Source: JAQIBY01 sp046546095
GTDB lineage: Bacteria; Bacteroidota; Bacteroidia; Bacteroidales; ML635J-15
Direction of reading: 5' to 3'
Assembly (NCBI GenBank): GCA_046546095.1
Contig: JBKGYK010000017.1
Coordinates: 1-45,203, forward strand
DNA length: 45,203 nucleotides
Positions 1-6,747 of this stretch are shown here, in pieces. The number at the start of each line of letters is the position of its first letter. Positions within the stretch are counted from its first letter, which is position 1. Under the pieces are notes generated by a model. The model made no database searches. It worked only from the letters and a program-made list of their open reading frames with translations, and was not told where the DNA came from. The translations under genes and the position numbers were made by a program.

Positions 1-4
1 TTTT

Positions 5-148
5 TTATTTCCTTATGCTGCTGATACCATCATCAACCTGCATCACCTTGCCTGAAATCCATCCGGCCTTGTCGGATAAGAGAAACACGGCTATAGAAGC
101 GATGTTTTCGGGTTTACCACCCCGTTTCAGCGGATGTTTATGGTTCAT
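5..148 (-). pseudogene. C-terminal remnant of a short-chain dehydrogenase/reductase (SDR)
   Basis: The last 47 codons of this minus-strand frame read like the C-terminal end of a classical SDR: a HPLKR-GGKPENIA segment, then FLLSDKAGWISGKVMQVDDG, the usual substrate-loop/dimer tail of FabG-like enzymes. The frame remains open back to an ATG at 319, but codons 1-57 do not resemble the SDR Rossmann core, and the nucleotide-binding GxxxGxG and catalytic YxxxK motifs are absent. About 200 residues of a normal 250-residue SDR are missing. The frame ends just inside the window with TAA, so the truncation is at the N-terminal side and is not caused by the window edge. I infer a decayed gene. A short expressed ORF from 319 is possible, because a TATCTTTG element lies just upstream on the minus strand (325-332). 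Confidence 0.6.
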
Positions 149-293
149 GAATTCAAGCTTATGGTCTTTTCCGGATAAGCAGCTTCTGCTCCCGGCTTTG
201 TCCGTTTTGTTTGATGCGGAGGAGGTATATGCCGTTTTTATGTGTAAGAAAAATTTACTTTGCAGTGATGATGCCCGCGTGAGGGATAGAAGC

Positions 294-332
294 GGTATCC
301 TTTGAGCGTCATCATTCAACGCTCAAAGATAC
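294..332. repeat. Imperfect inverted repeat upstream of the SDR remnant
   Basis: The left arm at 294-309 (GGTATCCTTTGAGCGT) pairs with the right arm at 319-332 (ACGCTCAAAGATAC). Ten base pairs are perfect (300-309 with 319-328), with a 9-nt loop; beyond one bulged base the pairing continues through GTATC/GATAC. It overlaps the minus-strand TATCTTTG promoter-like element, so it could be an operator or RNA hairpin, or the scar of whatever truncated the SDR gene. Confidence 0.6.
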
Positions 333-347
333 AAGCGGATAGCCCGA

Positions 348-363
348 CCCGCCAGCTGGCGGG
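348..363. repeat. 16-bp perfect GC-rich palindrome
   Basis: CCCGCCAGCTGGCGGG is a perfect palindrome in an otherwise AT-rich intergenic stretch. Palindromes of this kind recur as dispersed intergenic repeats in Bacteroidota genomes; that is general recollection and was not checked here. Only one copy was noticed in this window. Confidence 0.6.
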
Positions 364-379
364 GCACGCCCCACTTATG

Positions 380-420
380 AAATCACAAATTACAAATCAC
401 AAATCACAAATATCAAATAT
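380..420. repeat. Short direct repeats of an (A)AATCACAAAT-type unit
   Basis: Four to five imperfect copies of a 7-10-bp unit (AATCACAAA, TTACAAATCAC, AAATCACAAA, TATCAAATAT) lie in tandem between the palindrome and the crcB promoter. They carry no coding potential. Slipped-strand repeat or intergenic filler are both possible. Confidence 0.55.
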
Positions 421-473
421 CTGATAGCAAGTAATATAACTTTTCCGGTGGCAGGAAAGCAGGAAATATTTCC

Positions 474-481
474 TATTTTTG
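474..481 (+). promoter_or_regulatory. Bacteroidota -7 promoter element upstream of crcB
   Basis: TATTTTTG matches the TAnnTTTG consensus recognised by the Bacteroidota primary sigma factor and ends 15 bp before the chosen crcB start codon. No clear -33 TTTG was found at the ideal distance. Confidence 0.5.
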
Positions 482-496
482 TGCAAAATTCTGTTT

Positions 497-856
497 ATGC
501 AGGTGATATACATATTTTTGGGCGGCGGACTGGGCAGTGTTTCACGCTACGGGGTGTCGCGTTTGATTACCGGCAATGGCAGCATAAATCCGGTAGCTAC
601 GATAGTTGCAAACTTGCTGAGTGTGTTGGTTTTGGCAGCAGTTGTGTATTATTTTAGCCGTTCGCACAGCATTACGGATAATTTATATGCCTTGTTGATC
701 GTTGGTTTTTGTGGTGGCTTCAGTACATTTTCCACCTTTAGTTTTGAAGTATTTGAAATGATGCGGCAACAACAATATTTCATGGCCGGTTTAAATGTGC
801 TGATCAGTGTTGTGCTTTGTGTATTTGTATTGTTTATTTTTGCAAAAAATATGTAG
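497..856 (+). CDS. crcB: Fluoride-specific ion channel CrcB/Fluc
   Basis: Small four-helix membrane protein of about 119 residues that exports fluoride; family members form dual-topology dimers in the inner membrane. Diagnostic segments are present in order: GGGLGSVSRYG near the N terminus, the NLLSVLVLA helix with the conserved Asn, and the GFCGGFSTFSTFSFE block that carries the family's central ion site and phenylalanine 'box'. The reading frame is open from 479, but the ATG at 497 is preferred because the protein then begins directly with the first transmembrane helix and falls downstream of the TATTTTTG element. No fluoride riboswitch was recognised upstream. The stop codon lies 3 bp before the next gene, so the two are probably co-transcribed and translationally coupled. 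Confidence 0.93.
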   Translation: MQVIYIFLGGGLGSVSRYGVSRLITGNGSINPVATIVANLLSVLVLAAVVYYFSRSHSITDNLYALLIVGFCGGFSTFSTFSFEVFEMMRQQQYFMAGLNVLISVVLCVFVLFIFAKNM

Positions 857-859
857 GAA

Positions 860-2494
860 ATGATAAAACGATTGTTGTTGATATTTGCTGTGCTTGTGGC
901 AGTGGAGGGGATGAGTCAGAATTACAATTTACCCTCTGACAGGCCCAGGCTGGTTGTGGGGATTGTGGTTGACGGATTGCGCTATGATGCGGTATACAAA
1001 AACCGGGATTTGCTTGGTGAGCAGGGTTTGAAAAAGCTGATAAATACGGGAGCCAATTGTTCCAATGCCCGATATGATTATATGTTTACACAGCGTGCCC
1101 CCGGTTATGCCAGCATTGTCACCGGTAGTGAACCATCATGGCATGGTGTGGTAGCAGATTACTGGTACAAAACCCTTAGTGAGGAAGGGATACATGCTGT
1201 GCAAAATGCAGATTATCAGCCTGTGGGCACCTTGAATCGTGACAATGCCTGTTCCCCTGATCAACTGATGTCCAGCACCTTCAGTGATGCCATGAAAATG
1301 TATTTCAGGAATGAAAGCAAGGTAGTGAGTGTGTCTCTGGATGCCACAGCTGCTGTGCTCAATGGAGGTTTTAAAGCTGATGCGGCTTACTGGCTTGATG
1401 AGTTGTCCGGGGATTTCGTTAGCAGCAATTATTATATGGATGACTTACCGGCATGGGTGAATAAATTCAATAAAAATGATTATCCCGATGCGTATTTCGA
1501 ACGAAGCTGGGAACCCCTGGACAGTCTGAAGTTTTACAAACATTCATTGCCGGATACCAGTAGTTTTGAATATGGTTTTGATGGCGAGTTTACAACATTT
1601 CCTTATGAATACGAGGAAATAAAAACCCGTTTCACCGGAAACAAATTCATCAAAATGATTCCTGAGGGAAATACGATGACCACCGATTTTGCTGTGGCAG
1701 CCTTATTCAATGAGGAACTGGGTGCAGATGAGACCCCGGATGTTTTGATGGTAAATTATCATGTGGGAGAAAATATCGGAAAATATTTCGGACCTGACTC
1801 CAAGGAAATGCAGGATTTGTTGCTGCGTACCGACAGGGAAATTGCCCATCTGATAAGTGTGATTGAAGACAATGTGGGTAAAAATAATACCTTGTTCTTC
1901 CTTACTTCCCCGAGTGGATTTGGCAGCAATCCGGATTATCGTAAGTCGGAAAAATTGCCGGGTGGCAGATTTAATCACCATTATGTAATGGCCTTACTGG
2001 ATTCTTATCTGAATGTACTGTACGGTGAAGGTGACTGGATACGGGATTACAAAAATCAGCAGATTTATCTCAACCGGACACTCATTGAGGATGCCGGGCT
2101 TGATCTTGCAGAAGTGCAGGATAAAATTTCCGGATTTATTTTGTCCTACGATGGTATTGCCGCAGTGTTGACGGCCAACAATCTTGTGACTACGGATTAT
2201 ACATCAGGTATTTTTGAAAAAATGCAGAATTCCTATCATCAGAAGCGCAGCGGTGATTTGCTGATTGCTTTGAAACCGGGCTGGATAAAAGATGTCAGCT
2301 ATGCTGCCGACCACAATTCCTGCTATAACTATGATACACATGTTCCCCTGGTTTTCTATGGCTGGAAAGTACGAAAAACCGAAATCACAAAACCGGTGAA
2401 CATCACTGATCTTGTGCCCAGTCTGTGTAAAATGATGAACATTCCTTTTCCCGCTTCGGTCACCGGCATACCAATTCAGGAAATTTCCCGTTAA
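860..2494 (+). CDS. PafA-like alkaline phosphatase superfamily protein, predicted inactive (pseudoenzyme)
   Basis: Exported 544-residue protein (signal peptide about 1-20) with the fold signature of PafA/NPP-type phosphatases: VVGIVVDGLRYD (Asp38), IVTGSEPSWHG (about 86-96), the GKYFGPDS segment (about 307) and the terminal NYDTHVPLVFYG (His494). Compared with the residues I recall for Elizabethkingia PafA, most catalytic positions are changed. The nucleophile Thr79 is Arg79. Metal ligands Asp305 and His309 correspond to Glu304 and Lys308, and Asp352-His353 to Pro351-Ser352. The phosphate-binding Lys162/Arg164 motif reads Asp161/Thr163. Only Asp38 and the final His remain. The frame is intact and well preserved, so this looks like a kept, repurposed protein and not a decaying gene. 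It probably acts in the periplasm as a binding or scaffold protein; the role is unknown. It follows crcB by 3 bp. A divergent active enzyme with another chemistry cannot be excluded. Confidence 0.8.
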   Translation: MIKRLLLIFAVLVAVEGMSQNYNLPSDRPRLVVGIVVDGLRYDAVYKNRDLLGEQGLKKLINTGANCSNARYDYMFTQRAPGYASIVTGSEPSWHGVVADYWYKTLSEEGIHAVQNADYQPVGTLNRDNACSPDQLMSSTFSDAMKMYFRNESKVVSVSLDATAAVLNGGFKADAAYWLDELSGDFVSSNYYMDDLPAWVNKFNKNDYPDAYFERSWEPLDSLKFYKHSLPDTSSFEYGFDGEFTTFPYEYEEIKTRFTGNKFIKMIPEGNTMTTDFAVAALFNEELGADETPDVLMVNYHVGENIGKYFGPDSKEMQDLLLRTDREIAHLISVIEDNVGKNNTLFFLTSPSGFGSNPDYRKSEKLPGGRFNHHYVMALLDSYLNVLYGEGDWIRDYKNQQIYLNRTLIEDAGLDLAEVQDKISGFILSYDGIAAVLTANNLVTTDYTSGIFEKMQNSYHQKRSGDLLIALKPGWIKDVSYAADHNSCYNYDTHVPLVFYGWKVRKTEITKPVNITDLVPSLCKMMNIPFPASVTGIPIQEISR

Positions 2495-2591
2495 TAATGA
2501 TGGAAGGCATTGTAAGTGCTTTTCCGTGGTGATGCATGGTCGCAGGGTGTTTGATGAACACACTTGCCGGTATCGCACAAAGAAAGTGTTT

Positions 2592-2622
2592 TTTGAACAA
2601 TCAAATCTTATTGTTATCTTTA
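2592..2622 (+). promoter_or_regulatory. Promoter of the beta-barrel gene
   Basis: TTTG (2592-2595), a 19-bp spacer, then TATCTTTA (2615-2622): a -33/-7 match to the Bacteroidota consensus with one mismatch in the last base. The start codon follows at 2642. It suggests this gene is transcribed separately from crcB and its partner. Confidence 0.6.
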
Positions 2623-2641
2623 TGGAAAAATCCCTATCATT

Positions 2642-3403
2642 ATGAAACGTACCGGAATATTACTCGTCTTGTTAACATTCTTTGGAATGATTGGCCTGGC
2701 CCAGGATGCAGAAGAAAAGGCCCTTGCTGAAAGCAATGATACAACCCAGTCTGACAGTATCTGGCAGGGCTCACTTGTCGGACTCAATGTTTATCCTGCT
2801 TTTGGAATGATTGGTGGTGGCATCATGCCATCATCAAAGATATTTTTTCAGTACAAACACCACTGGGAAAAATCCAGTATGCGGGTAAGTGCCAATTACA
2901 TTAATTTTCATTCGGTAGACGACCGGCTTGACCTTGTGATGGTTGGCGATACAAGTATCATTATGAGACAGTATAACAATAATGTGTACACAGTTGACCT
3001 GCGGGTAGGATATGAACGTGTAATGCCTATGGAAGGGTTCCGGTTTTATTATGGCCTTGGTTTAATGGGTGGATACCACCATTTTGGGAAAACCTATTAC
3101 CATTACGAAGAATCTTATGAGAATTATCCTGTAGAAGGAATCAACCGTCCCGTGGAACTCAATATGCTTGGTTGGTACAGGGCTGATATGCTGAAGTTGG
3201 GAGTGGATTTTAGTCTGGGTGTTGATTTACTGCTCTCGGATAATGTTATCATGTCTGTACAATATACACCGGAGCTGGCCTATTACATGCTGATAGATAG
3301 TGAAGAAGAAGATGATGCTGATGTTTTTGACGGTGATTTGGTTCAGGATTTCCTGGATTTCCGTGGAGATTATATTGATCTGGTTCTCAGTGTGAAATTC
3401 TAA
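2642..3403 (+). CDS. Predicted outer-membrane beta-barrel protein, function unknown
   Basis: 253 residues with a signal peptide (about 1-20, ending in GLAQ). The mature part has short alternating, aromatic-rich strands (for example FRFYYGLGLMGGYHHFG) and ends with a strand terminating in Phe (DYIDLVLSVKF), a usual C-terminal signal for outer-membrane barrels. An acidic loop (EEEDDADVFDGD) sits near residue 225. Size and topology resemble small 8-10-stranded barrels of the OmpW/PorT size class, but I do not see PorT-specific sequence and do not assign it. It has its own promoter and is followed by a convergent gene. Confidence 0.7.
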   Translation: MKRTGILLVLLTFFGMIGLAQDAEEKALAESNDTTQSDSIWQGSLVGLNVYPAFGMIGGGIMPSSKIFFQYKHHWEKSSMRVSANYINFHSVDDRLDLVMVGDTSIIMRQYNNNVYTVDLRVGYERVMPMEGFRFYYGLGLMGGYHHFGKTYYHYEESYENYPVEGINRPVELNMLGWYRADMLKLGVDFSLGVDLLLSDNVIMSVQYTPELAYYMLIDSEEEDDADVFDGDLVQDFLDFRGDYIDLVLSVKF

Positions 3404-3406
3404 GTT

Positions 3407-3418
3407 CCGGATATCCGG
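3407..3418. other. 12-bp palindrome between convergent genes
   Basis: CCGGATATCCGG sits exactly between the stops of the converging genes at 3403 and 3422. There is no loop or T-tract typical of an intrinsic terminator, so its role is open. Confidence 0.35.
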
Positions 3419-3421
3419 CTA

Positions 3422-3958
3422 TCAGTAGATTTTTCTTGTCAGAGGAAGTTTATTCATACAGTCAGGACAAATGGTGTAATCCACTGCCCAGGATGTAAGC
3501 GTGTCTTTGTAGAAAATGTTTTCATCCATCAGATCCACCCATTGATGACCGGATTTCAAGCGGTTACAGATTGAGCATCGCTTTGTAGAATGTACATCAC
3601 CCTGATAAAATCGTATCCGGGGAAGTGAATTGCTTTCATTTTCGAGAAAATTTTCAAAACGAACCAGATTTCCGGATTCCGGCGAAAGACGCATTCGCAT
3701 AAATCTGGCAATGCCGGGACTGTCGCAGCGGTAGGTGAATTCATACGGTTTTTGAAGGATTCTTACCCGCTGTAGCAATACTTCATAAAACATTTTGCTG
3801 TCATCTCCTTCAATAAGGCTCAGAAGATTCGAACCCTGCCATGTGTCTTTTGACAAGGAAAAAGGCATTTCCTCTGTGGAAAAGTTGCTAAACTCGCCCT
3901 CAATCCTTATAATACAGTTGTTCAGGTCAATCCAGTATGTTAAAATTGGTTCATCCAT
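3422..3958 (-). CDS. Hypothetical protein with possible PAS-like fold and C-terminal four-cysteine motif
   Basis: 178 residues, no signal peptide or membrane segment, so cytoplasmic. Residues 1-110 have the look of a PAS-type sensor fold (YWIDLNNCIIRIEG at the start, later FTYRCDSPGIARFMRMRLSP). The C-terminal part holds two cysteine pairs, Cys128-x2-Cys131 and Cys164-x2-Cys167, suitable for a zinc or metal site. A sensor or regulator is a reasonable guess, but no output domain is present and I do not recognise the family. It is transcribed divergently from the HAD phosphatase gene; the two start codons are only 89 bp apart and the promoters overlap. The start at 3958 is the only upstream ATG. 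Confidence 0.7.
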   Translation of the reverse strand: MDEPILTYWIDLNNCIIRIEGEFSNFSTEEMPFSLSKDTWQGSNLLSLIEGDDSKMFYEVLLQRVRILQKPYEFTYRCDSPGIARFMRMRLSPESGNLVRFENFLENESNSLPRIRFYQGDVHSTKRCSICNRLKSGHQWVDLMDENIFYKDTLTSWAVDYTICPDCMNKLPLTRKIY

Positions 3959-3970
3959 ATAATGAAAGCA

Positions 3971-4002
3971 TTAAGATACAAATTAAAAGCAGCAAAGCAA
4001 AA
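3971..4002 (-). promoter_or_regulatory. Promoter of the Cys-rich protein gene
   Basis: On the minus strand TTTTG (4002-3998), a 19-bp spacer and TATCTTAA (3978-3971), a two-mismatch -7 element, precede the start at 3958. Confidence 0.4.
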
Positions 4003-4018
4003 TATTGTGGGTATTTCT

Positions 4019-4026
4019 TAGTTTTG
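4019..4026 (+). promoter_or_regulatory. -7 element upstream of the HAD gene
   Basis: TAGTTTTG matches TAnnTTTG exactly and lies 21 bp before the ATG at 4048. It supports this start over the upstream open frame from 3937, which would run through both promoters. Confidence 0.5.
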
Positions 4027-4047
4027 TACTTTTGGAGAACAGAAATT

Positions 4048-4674
4048 ATGGCAGAGATTGTAAATATTGTTTTTGATTTGGGCCAGGTACTTTTGCCCAT
4101 AGATTTTAATGCCCCTGTTCATGCATTTAAAAATCTTGGCTTGTCGGATTTTGACAATTTGTATCATCAGAGCCTGCAGGCTGATTTGTTTGACAGCCTG
4201 GAAACCGGCAGGATATCAGAGGCGGAATTCCGCAGGGAAATGCGCCGGATATCTGGTGAGGCGTGGACTGATGAACAGATAGATCAGGCCTGGAGTACAA
4301 TTATTCTGGATTTCAGACCGGAAACCATGGATATGCTGGTTCAGCTCAGAAAGCAATACCCCTTGTTTTTGCTCAGCAACACCAACAGCATACATTACAG
4401 CGTGTATGATGCACAGGTAAGACGCAGATTCAACAAAAAGGGGCTGAGTGCCTATTTCGACAAAGCATATTATTCCCATGAGATGGGACTGCGGAAACCT
4501 GATCCTGAAATATTCCGGCGTATGGCAGCAGATGCACGCATCAAACCGGAGGAAAGTTTATTTGTGGATGACAATGCTGATAATATAAGGGTTGCAGGGG
4601 AGTTGGGTTTCAATGTCCTGCATCACCAGCCTGAAAACAAGGTGGAGGAGCAGATACGATCAATACTGAGATAG
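4048..4674 (+). CDS. HAD-superfamily phosphatase, YihX-like
   Basis: 208-residue cytoplasmic hydrolase. Motif I is VFDLGQVLL with nucleophile Asp10; as in E. coli YihX (alpha-D-glucose-1-phosphate phosphatase), the usual Asp at +2 is Gly. Motif II is LLSNTNSIHY, motif III is the Lys in GLRKPDPEIF, and motif IV is FVDDNADNIRVAGELG; each closely parallels YihX. The alpha-helical cap is in residues 20-90. A sugar phosphate is the likely substrate, but its identity is not determined by sequence. The open frame extends upstream to 3937, but the extra 37 residues are not HAD-like and overlap the promoter, so the ATG at 4048 is chosen. Confidence 0.85.
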   Translation: MAEIVNIVFDLGQVLLPIDFNAPVHAFKNLGLSDFDNLYHQSLQADLFDSLETGRISEAEFRREMRRISGEAWTDEQIDQAWSTIILDFRPETMDMLVQLRKQYPLFLLSNTNSIHYSVYDAQVRRRFNKKGLSAYFDKAYYSHEMGLRKPDPEIFRRMAADARIKPEESLFVDDNADNIRVAGELGFNVLHHQPENKVEEQIRSILR

Positions 4675-4716
4675 TCTGCAAAATTGTGTTGTATTTGTTT
4701 ATCTTCAGGGGCAGTT

Positions 4717-5142
4717 TCATCTTCCGGCAACTTCTGCTTTCAGTAAGCGGTGGTCTTCCCTGATTTCAATATATACATTAACACGCTCACGGGGCAATAC
4801 ACCTGGAGCATTTTCCGGCCATTCAATAAATATCTTATCGGCAAAAGCCAGGTACTCATCAAAGCCGGTTCTCATGATTTCTTCTTCTTTTTCAATCCTG
4901 TAGAAATCATAATGGCAAATAAGCATATCATCCGGAGTGTAATATTCATTCAGAATTGCAAATGTGGGACTGGTTACCAGATCTTCAACATCGAGGTATT
5001 CACACAATGCCTTAATGAAGGTTGTTTTTCCCGCACCCATAGGCGCATAAAAGGCAAAAAGCTGTTGCTGCCCGAAATCCTCAAGAAATTCAGCAGCTAC
5101 ATCAGCCAGATCTTCCGGGGATTGTAAAACATATGTTTTCAT
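4717..5142 (-). CDS. tsaE: tRNA threonylcarbamoyladenosine biosynthesis ATPase TsaE
   Basis: 141-residue P-loop ATPase required with TsaB, TsaC and TsaD for the t6A37 modification of ANN-decoding tRNAs. Walker A is GAGKTTF (about 37-43), followed by VTSPTFAILNEY and the CHYDFYRIEKEEEI segment, then FIEWPENA. These are all hallmarks, and the length is typical. Its ATG overlaps the porX stop codon in an ATGA junction (5142-5139), so it is translationally coupled to porX and lies last in the string. Confidence 0.95.
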   Translation of the reverse strand: MKTYVLQSPEDLADVAAEFLEDFGQQQLFAFYAPMGAGKTTFIKALCEYLDVEDLVTSPTFAILNEYYTPDDMLICHYDFYRIEKEEEIMRTGFDEYLAFADKIFIEWPENAPGVLPRERVNVYIEIREDHRLLKAEVAGR

Positions 5143-6704
5143 AAACCTGGTTTTGGGCTTAAGTGAATCAGGGGAACTAGCATTTCCTCCATGGATATGC
5201 CACCATGTTGCAAGGTTCCCTTGTACATATTCATGTAATGTTTGTAATTGTTGGGATATACAAAATAGTCATGACCGGTGGCAAAAATATATGTTGAGCT
5301 AATGTTTGATTTGGGCAGGAAAGCTTTGCGGGGGTCTTTGATTTCAAAAACCTCTTTTGGATTGTAATCCAGGTTTTTGCCCTGCTTGTATCTCAGGTTT
5401 GTGGTAGTGTTCCTGTCACCAATAACCTTCACCGGGTTCTGAACCATGATGCTGCCGTGATCAGAAGTAAGTATAAGTTCTATGTCATGTTCAGCAAGTT
5501 CCTGTATCAGATCAAACAAGGGCGAATACTGAAACCATGATTTGGTAAGTGAGCGGTATGCTGATTCATTACCGGTAAGCTCCCGGATCATTTTCATATC
5601 CGTTCTGGCATGAGACATCATATCCACAAAATTGACCACAATGGCGTTGAGGTCGTGGTGGAGTATGCTGTGCAGTTTTTCCTTGATTTTGGTACAGTAA
5701 CTGATATCAAAGGCCTTTTCATAATGGGAAGTTTTTTCTTTACCAAAAAACCGCTGAATCAGGCTTTGCAGCATTTCCTCTTCATGCAGATTTTTCCCTC
5801 CTTCTTCGTGGTCGTTTTTCCACAAGTCCGGGTATTTCTTATGTATTTCAGATGGCATGAGGCCGCTAAAAATGGCATTTCTGGCATATTGAGTGGCTGT
5901 TGGCAGGATGGTACAATACATGGTATCAGACTTCACATGGTAAAATCGTGAAATCAGGGGCTGTATTACTTTCCACTGGTCATACCTCAGGTTGTCGATC
6001 AGCATGAAAACCACCTTTTTGTTTTCCTTGAGGAGCGGGAAGACCTGCTTTTTCAATAGCTGATGTGACATCAGGGGTTTGTCATCTTTGTCTGTTTTTA
6101 ACCAGGATTCATAATTTCTGCTGATGAATTTCCCAAAGCTGTTGCTTGCTTCCTGTTTTTGCATTTTGAGAATTTCATCCATGGTGCTGTCTTCGGATGC
6201 TTCGATTTTAAGTTCCCAGCCGGTGAGTTCTTTATAAATATCAACCCATTCCTGGTAATTGAGTTGTTCGTTGAGACGCATGCCAAGGTTCCGGAATTCT
6301 ACCTGATAATCCATACTGGTTTTTTCCGAAATCAGGCGCTCGTGGTCAATGTTTTTCTTGATTGATAAAAGTATTTGTTTTGGATTGACAGGTTTTATCA
6401 GGTAGTCATTGATTCTTGCTCCAATGGCCTGGTCCATGATGTTTTCTTCTTCACTTTTGGTGATCATCACCACAGGGACAGCCGGGTCAATATCTTTGAT
6501 CTGTTCCAGGGTTTCCAGTCCGCTGAGACCGGGCATGTTTTCATCCAAAAAGATCAAATCATAGTTTTTTTTCTTTACACTATCTAGGGCATCTTTGCCG
6601 TTTGTCGCTGTATCTACCTGATAGCCTTTATGTTCAAGAAAAATGATGTGAGGTTTTAGCAGGTCGATTTCATCATCAGTCCAGAGAATCTGTATTTTGT
6701 TCAT
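5139..6704 (-). CDS. porX: Type IX secretion response regulator PorX (receiver + PglZ/alkaline phosphatase-like domain)
   Basis: 521-residue cytoplasmic regulator. Residues 1-120 are a CheY-type receiver: acidic pair Asp10-Asp11, phospho-acceptor Asp54 in IFLDENMPG, Thr82, and Lys104 in LIKPVN. A helical linker (about 121-225) leads to an alkaline-phosphatase-superfamily domain with intact catalytic features: LIDNLRYDQW (Asp237), PTATQYARN (candidate nucleophile Thr271), NFVDMMSH, LTSDHGS, and a late His in LQHGGISMEEM. PorX controls type IX secretion gene expression together with PorY and SigP in Porphyromonas. The ATG at 6704 is chosen over a TTG two codons upstream. It follows sprE by 43 bp and overlaps tsaE. 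Confidence 0.95.
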   Translation of the reverse strand: MNKIQILWTDDEIDLLKPHIIFLEHKGYQVDTATNGKDALDSVKKKNYDLIFLDENMPGLSGLETLEQIKDIDPAVPVVMITKSEEENIMDQAIGARINDYLIKPVNPKQILLSIKKNIDHERLISEKTSMDYQVEFRNLGMRLNEQLNYQEWVDIYKELTGWELKIEASEDSTMDEILKMQKQEASNSFGKFISRNYESWLKTDKDDKPLMSHQLLKKQVFPLLKENKKVVFMLIDNLRYDQWKVIQPLISRFYHVKSDTMYCTILPTATQYARNAIFSGLMPSEIHKKYPDLWKNDHEEGGKNLHEEEMLQSLIQRFFGKEKTSHYEKAFDISYCTKIKEKLHSILHHDLNAIVVNFVDMMSHARTDMKMIRELTGNESAYRSLTKSWFQYSPLFDLIQELAEHDIELILTSDHGSIMVQNPVKVIGDRNTTTNLRYKQGKNLDYNPKEVFEIKDPRKAFLPKSNISSTYIFATGHDYFVYPNNYKHYMNMYKGTLQHGGISMEEMLVPLIHLSPKPGL

Positions 6705-6747
6705 GTACAATGCGGTTTAATATGTGTATAGTAAACAAGCAGGATGC

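Noticed and set aside
380..420. CRISPR array
   Set aside because: The repeats are 7-10 bp, imperfect and without spacers; no cas genes are present.
420..496. Fluoride riboswitch before crcB
   Set aside because: The spacer between promoter and start is only about 15 nt; there is no room for the aptamer and its motifs were not seen.
2642..3403. Beta-barrel gene as porT/sprT
   Set aside because: Size and barrel character fit, and it is near type IX genes, but no PorT-specific sequence could be recognised, so only a generic barrel is called.
3937..4047. N-terminal extension of the HAD phosphatase
   Set aside because: The extra codons are not HAD-like and overlap the divergent promoters; ATG 4048 gives the normal YihX-like N terminus.
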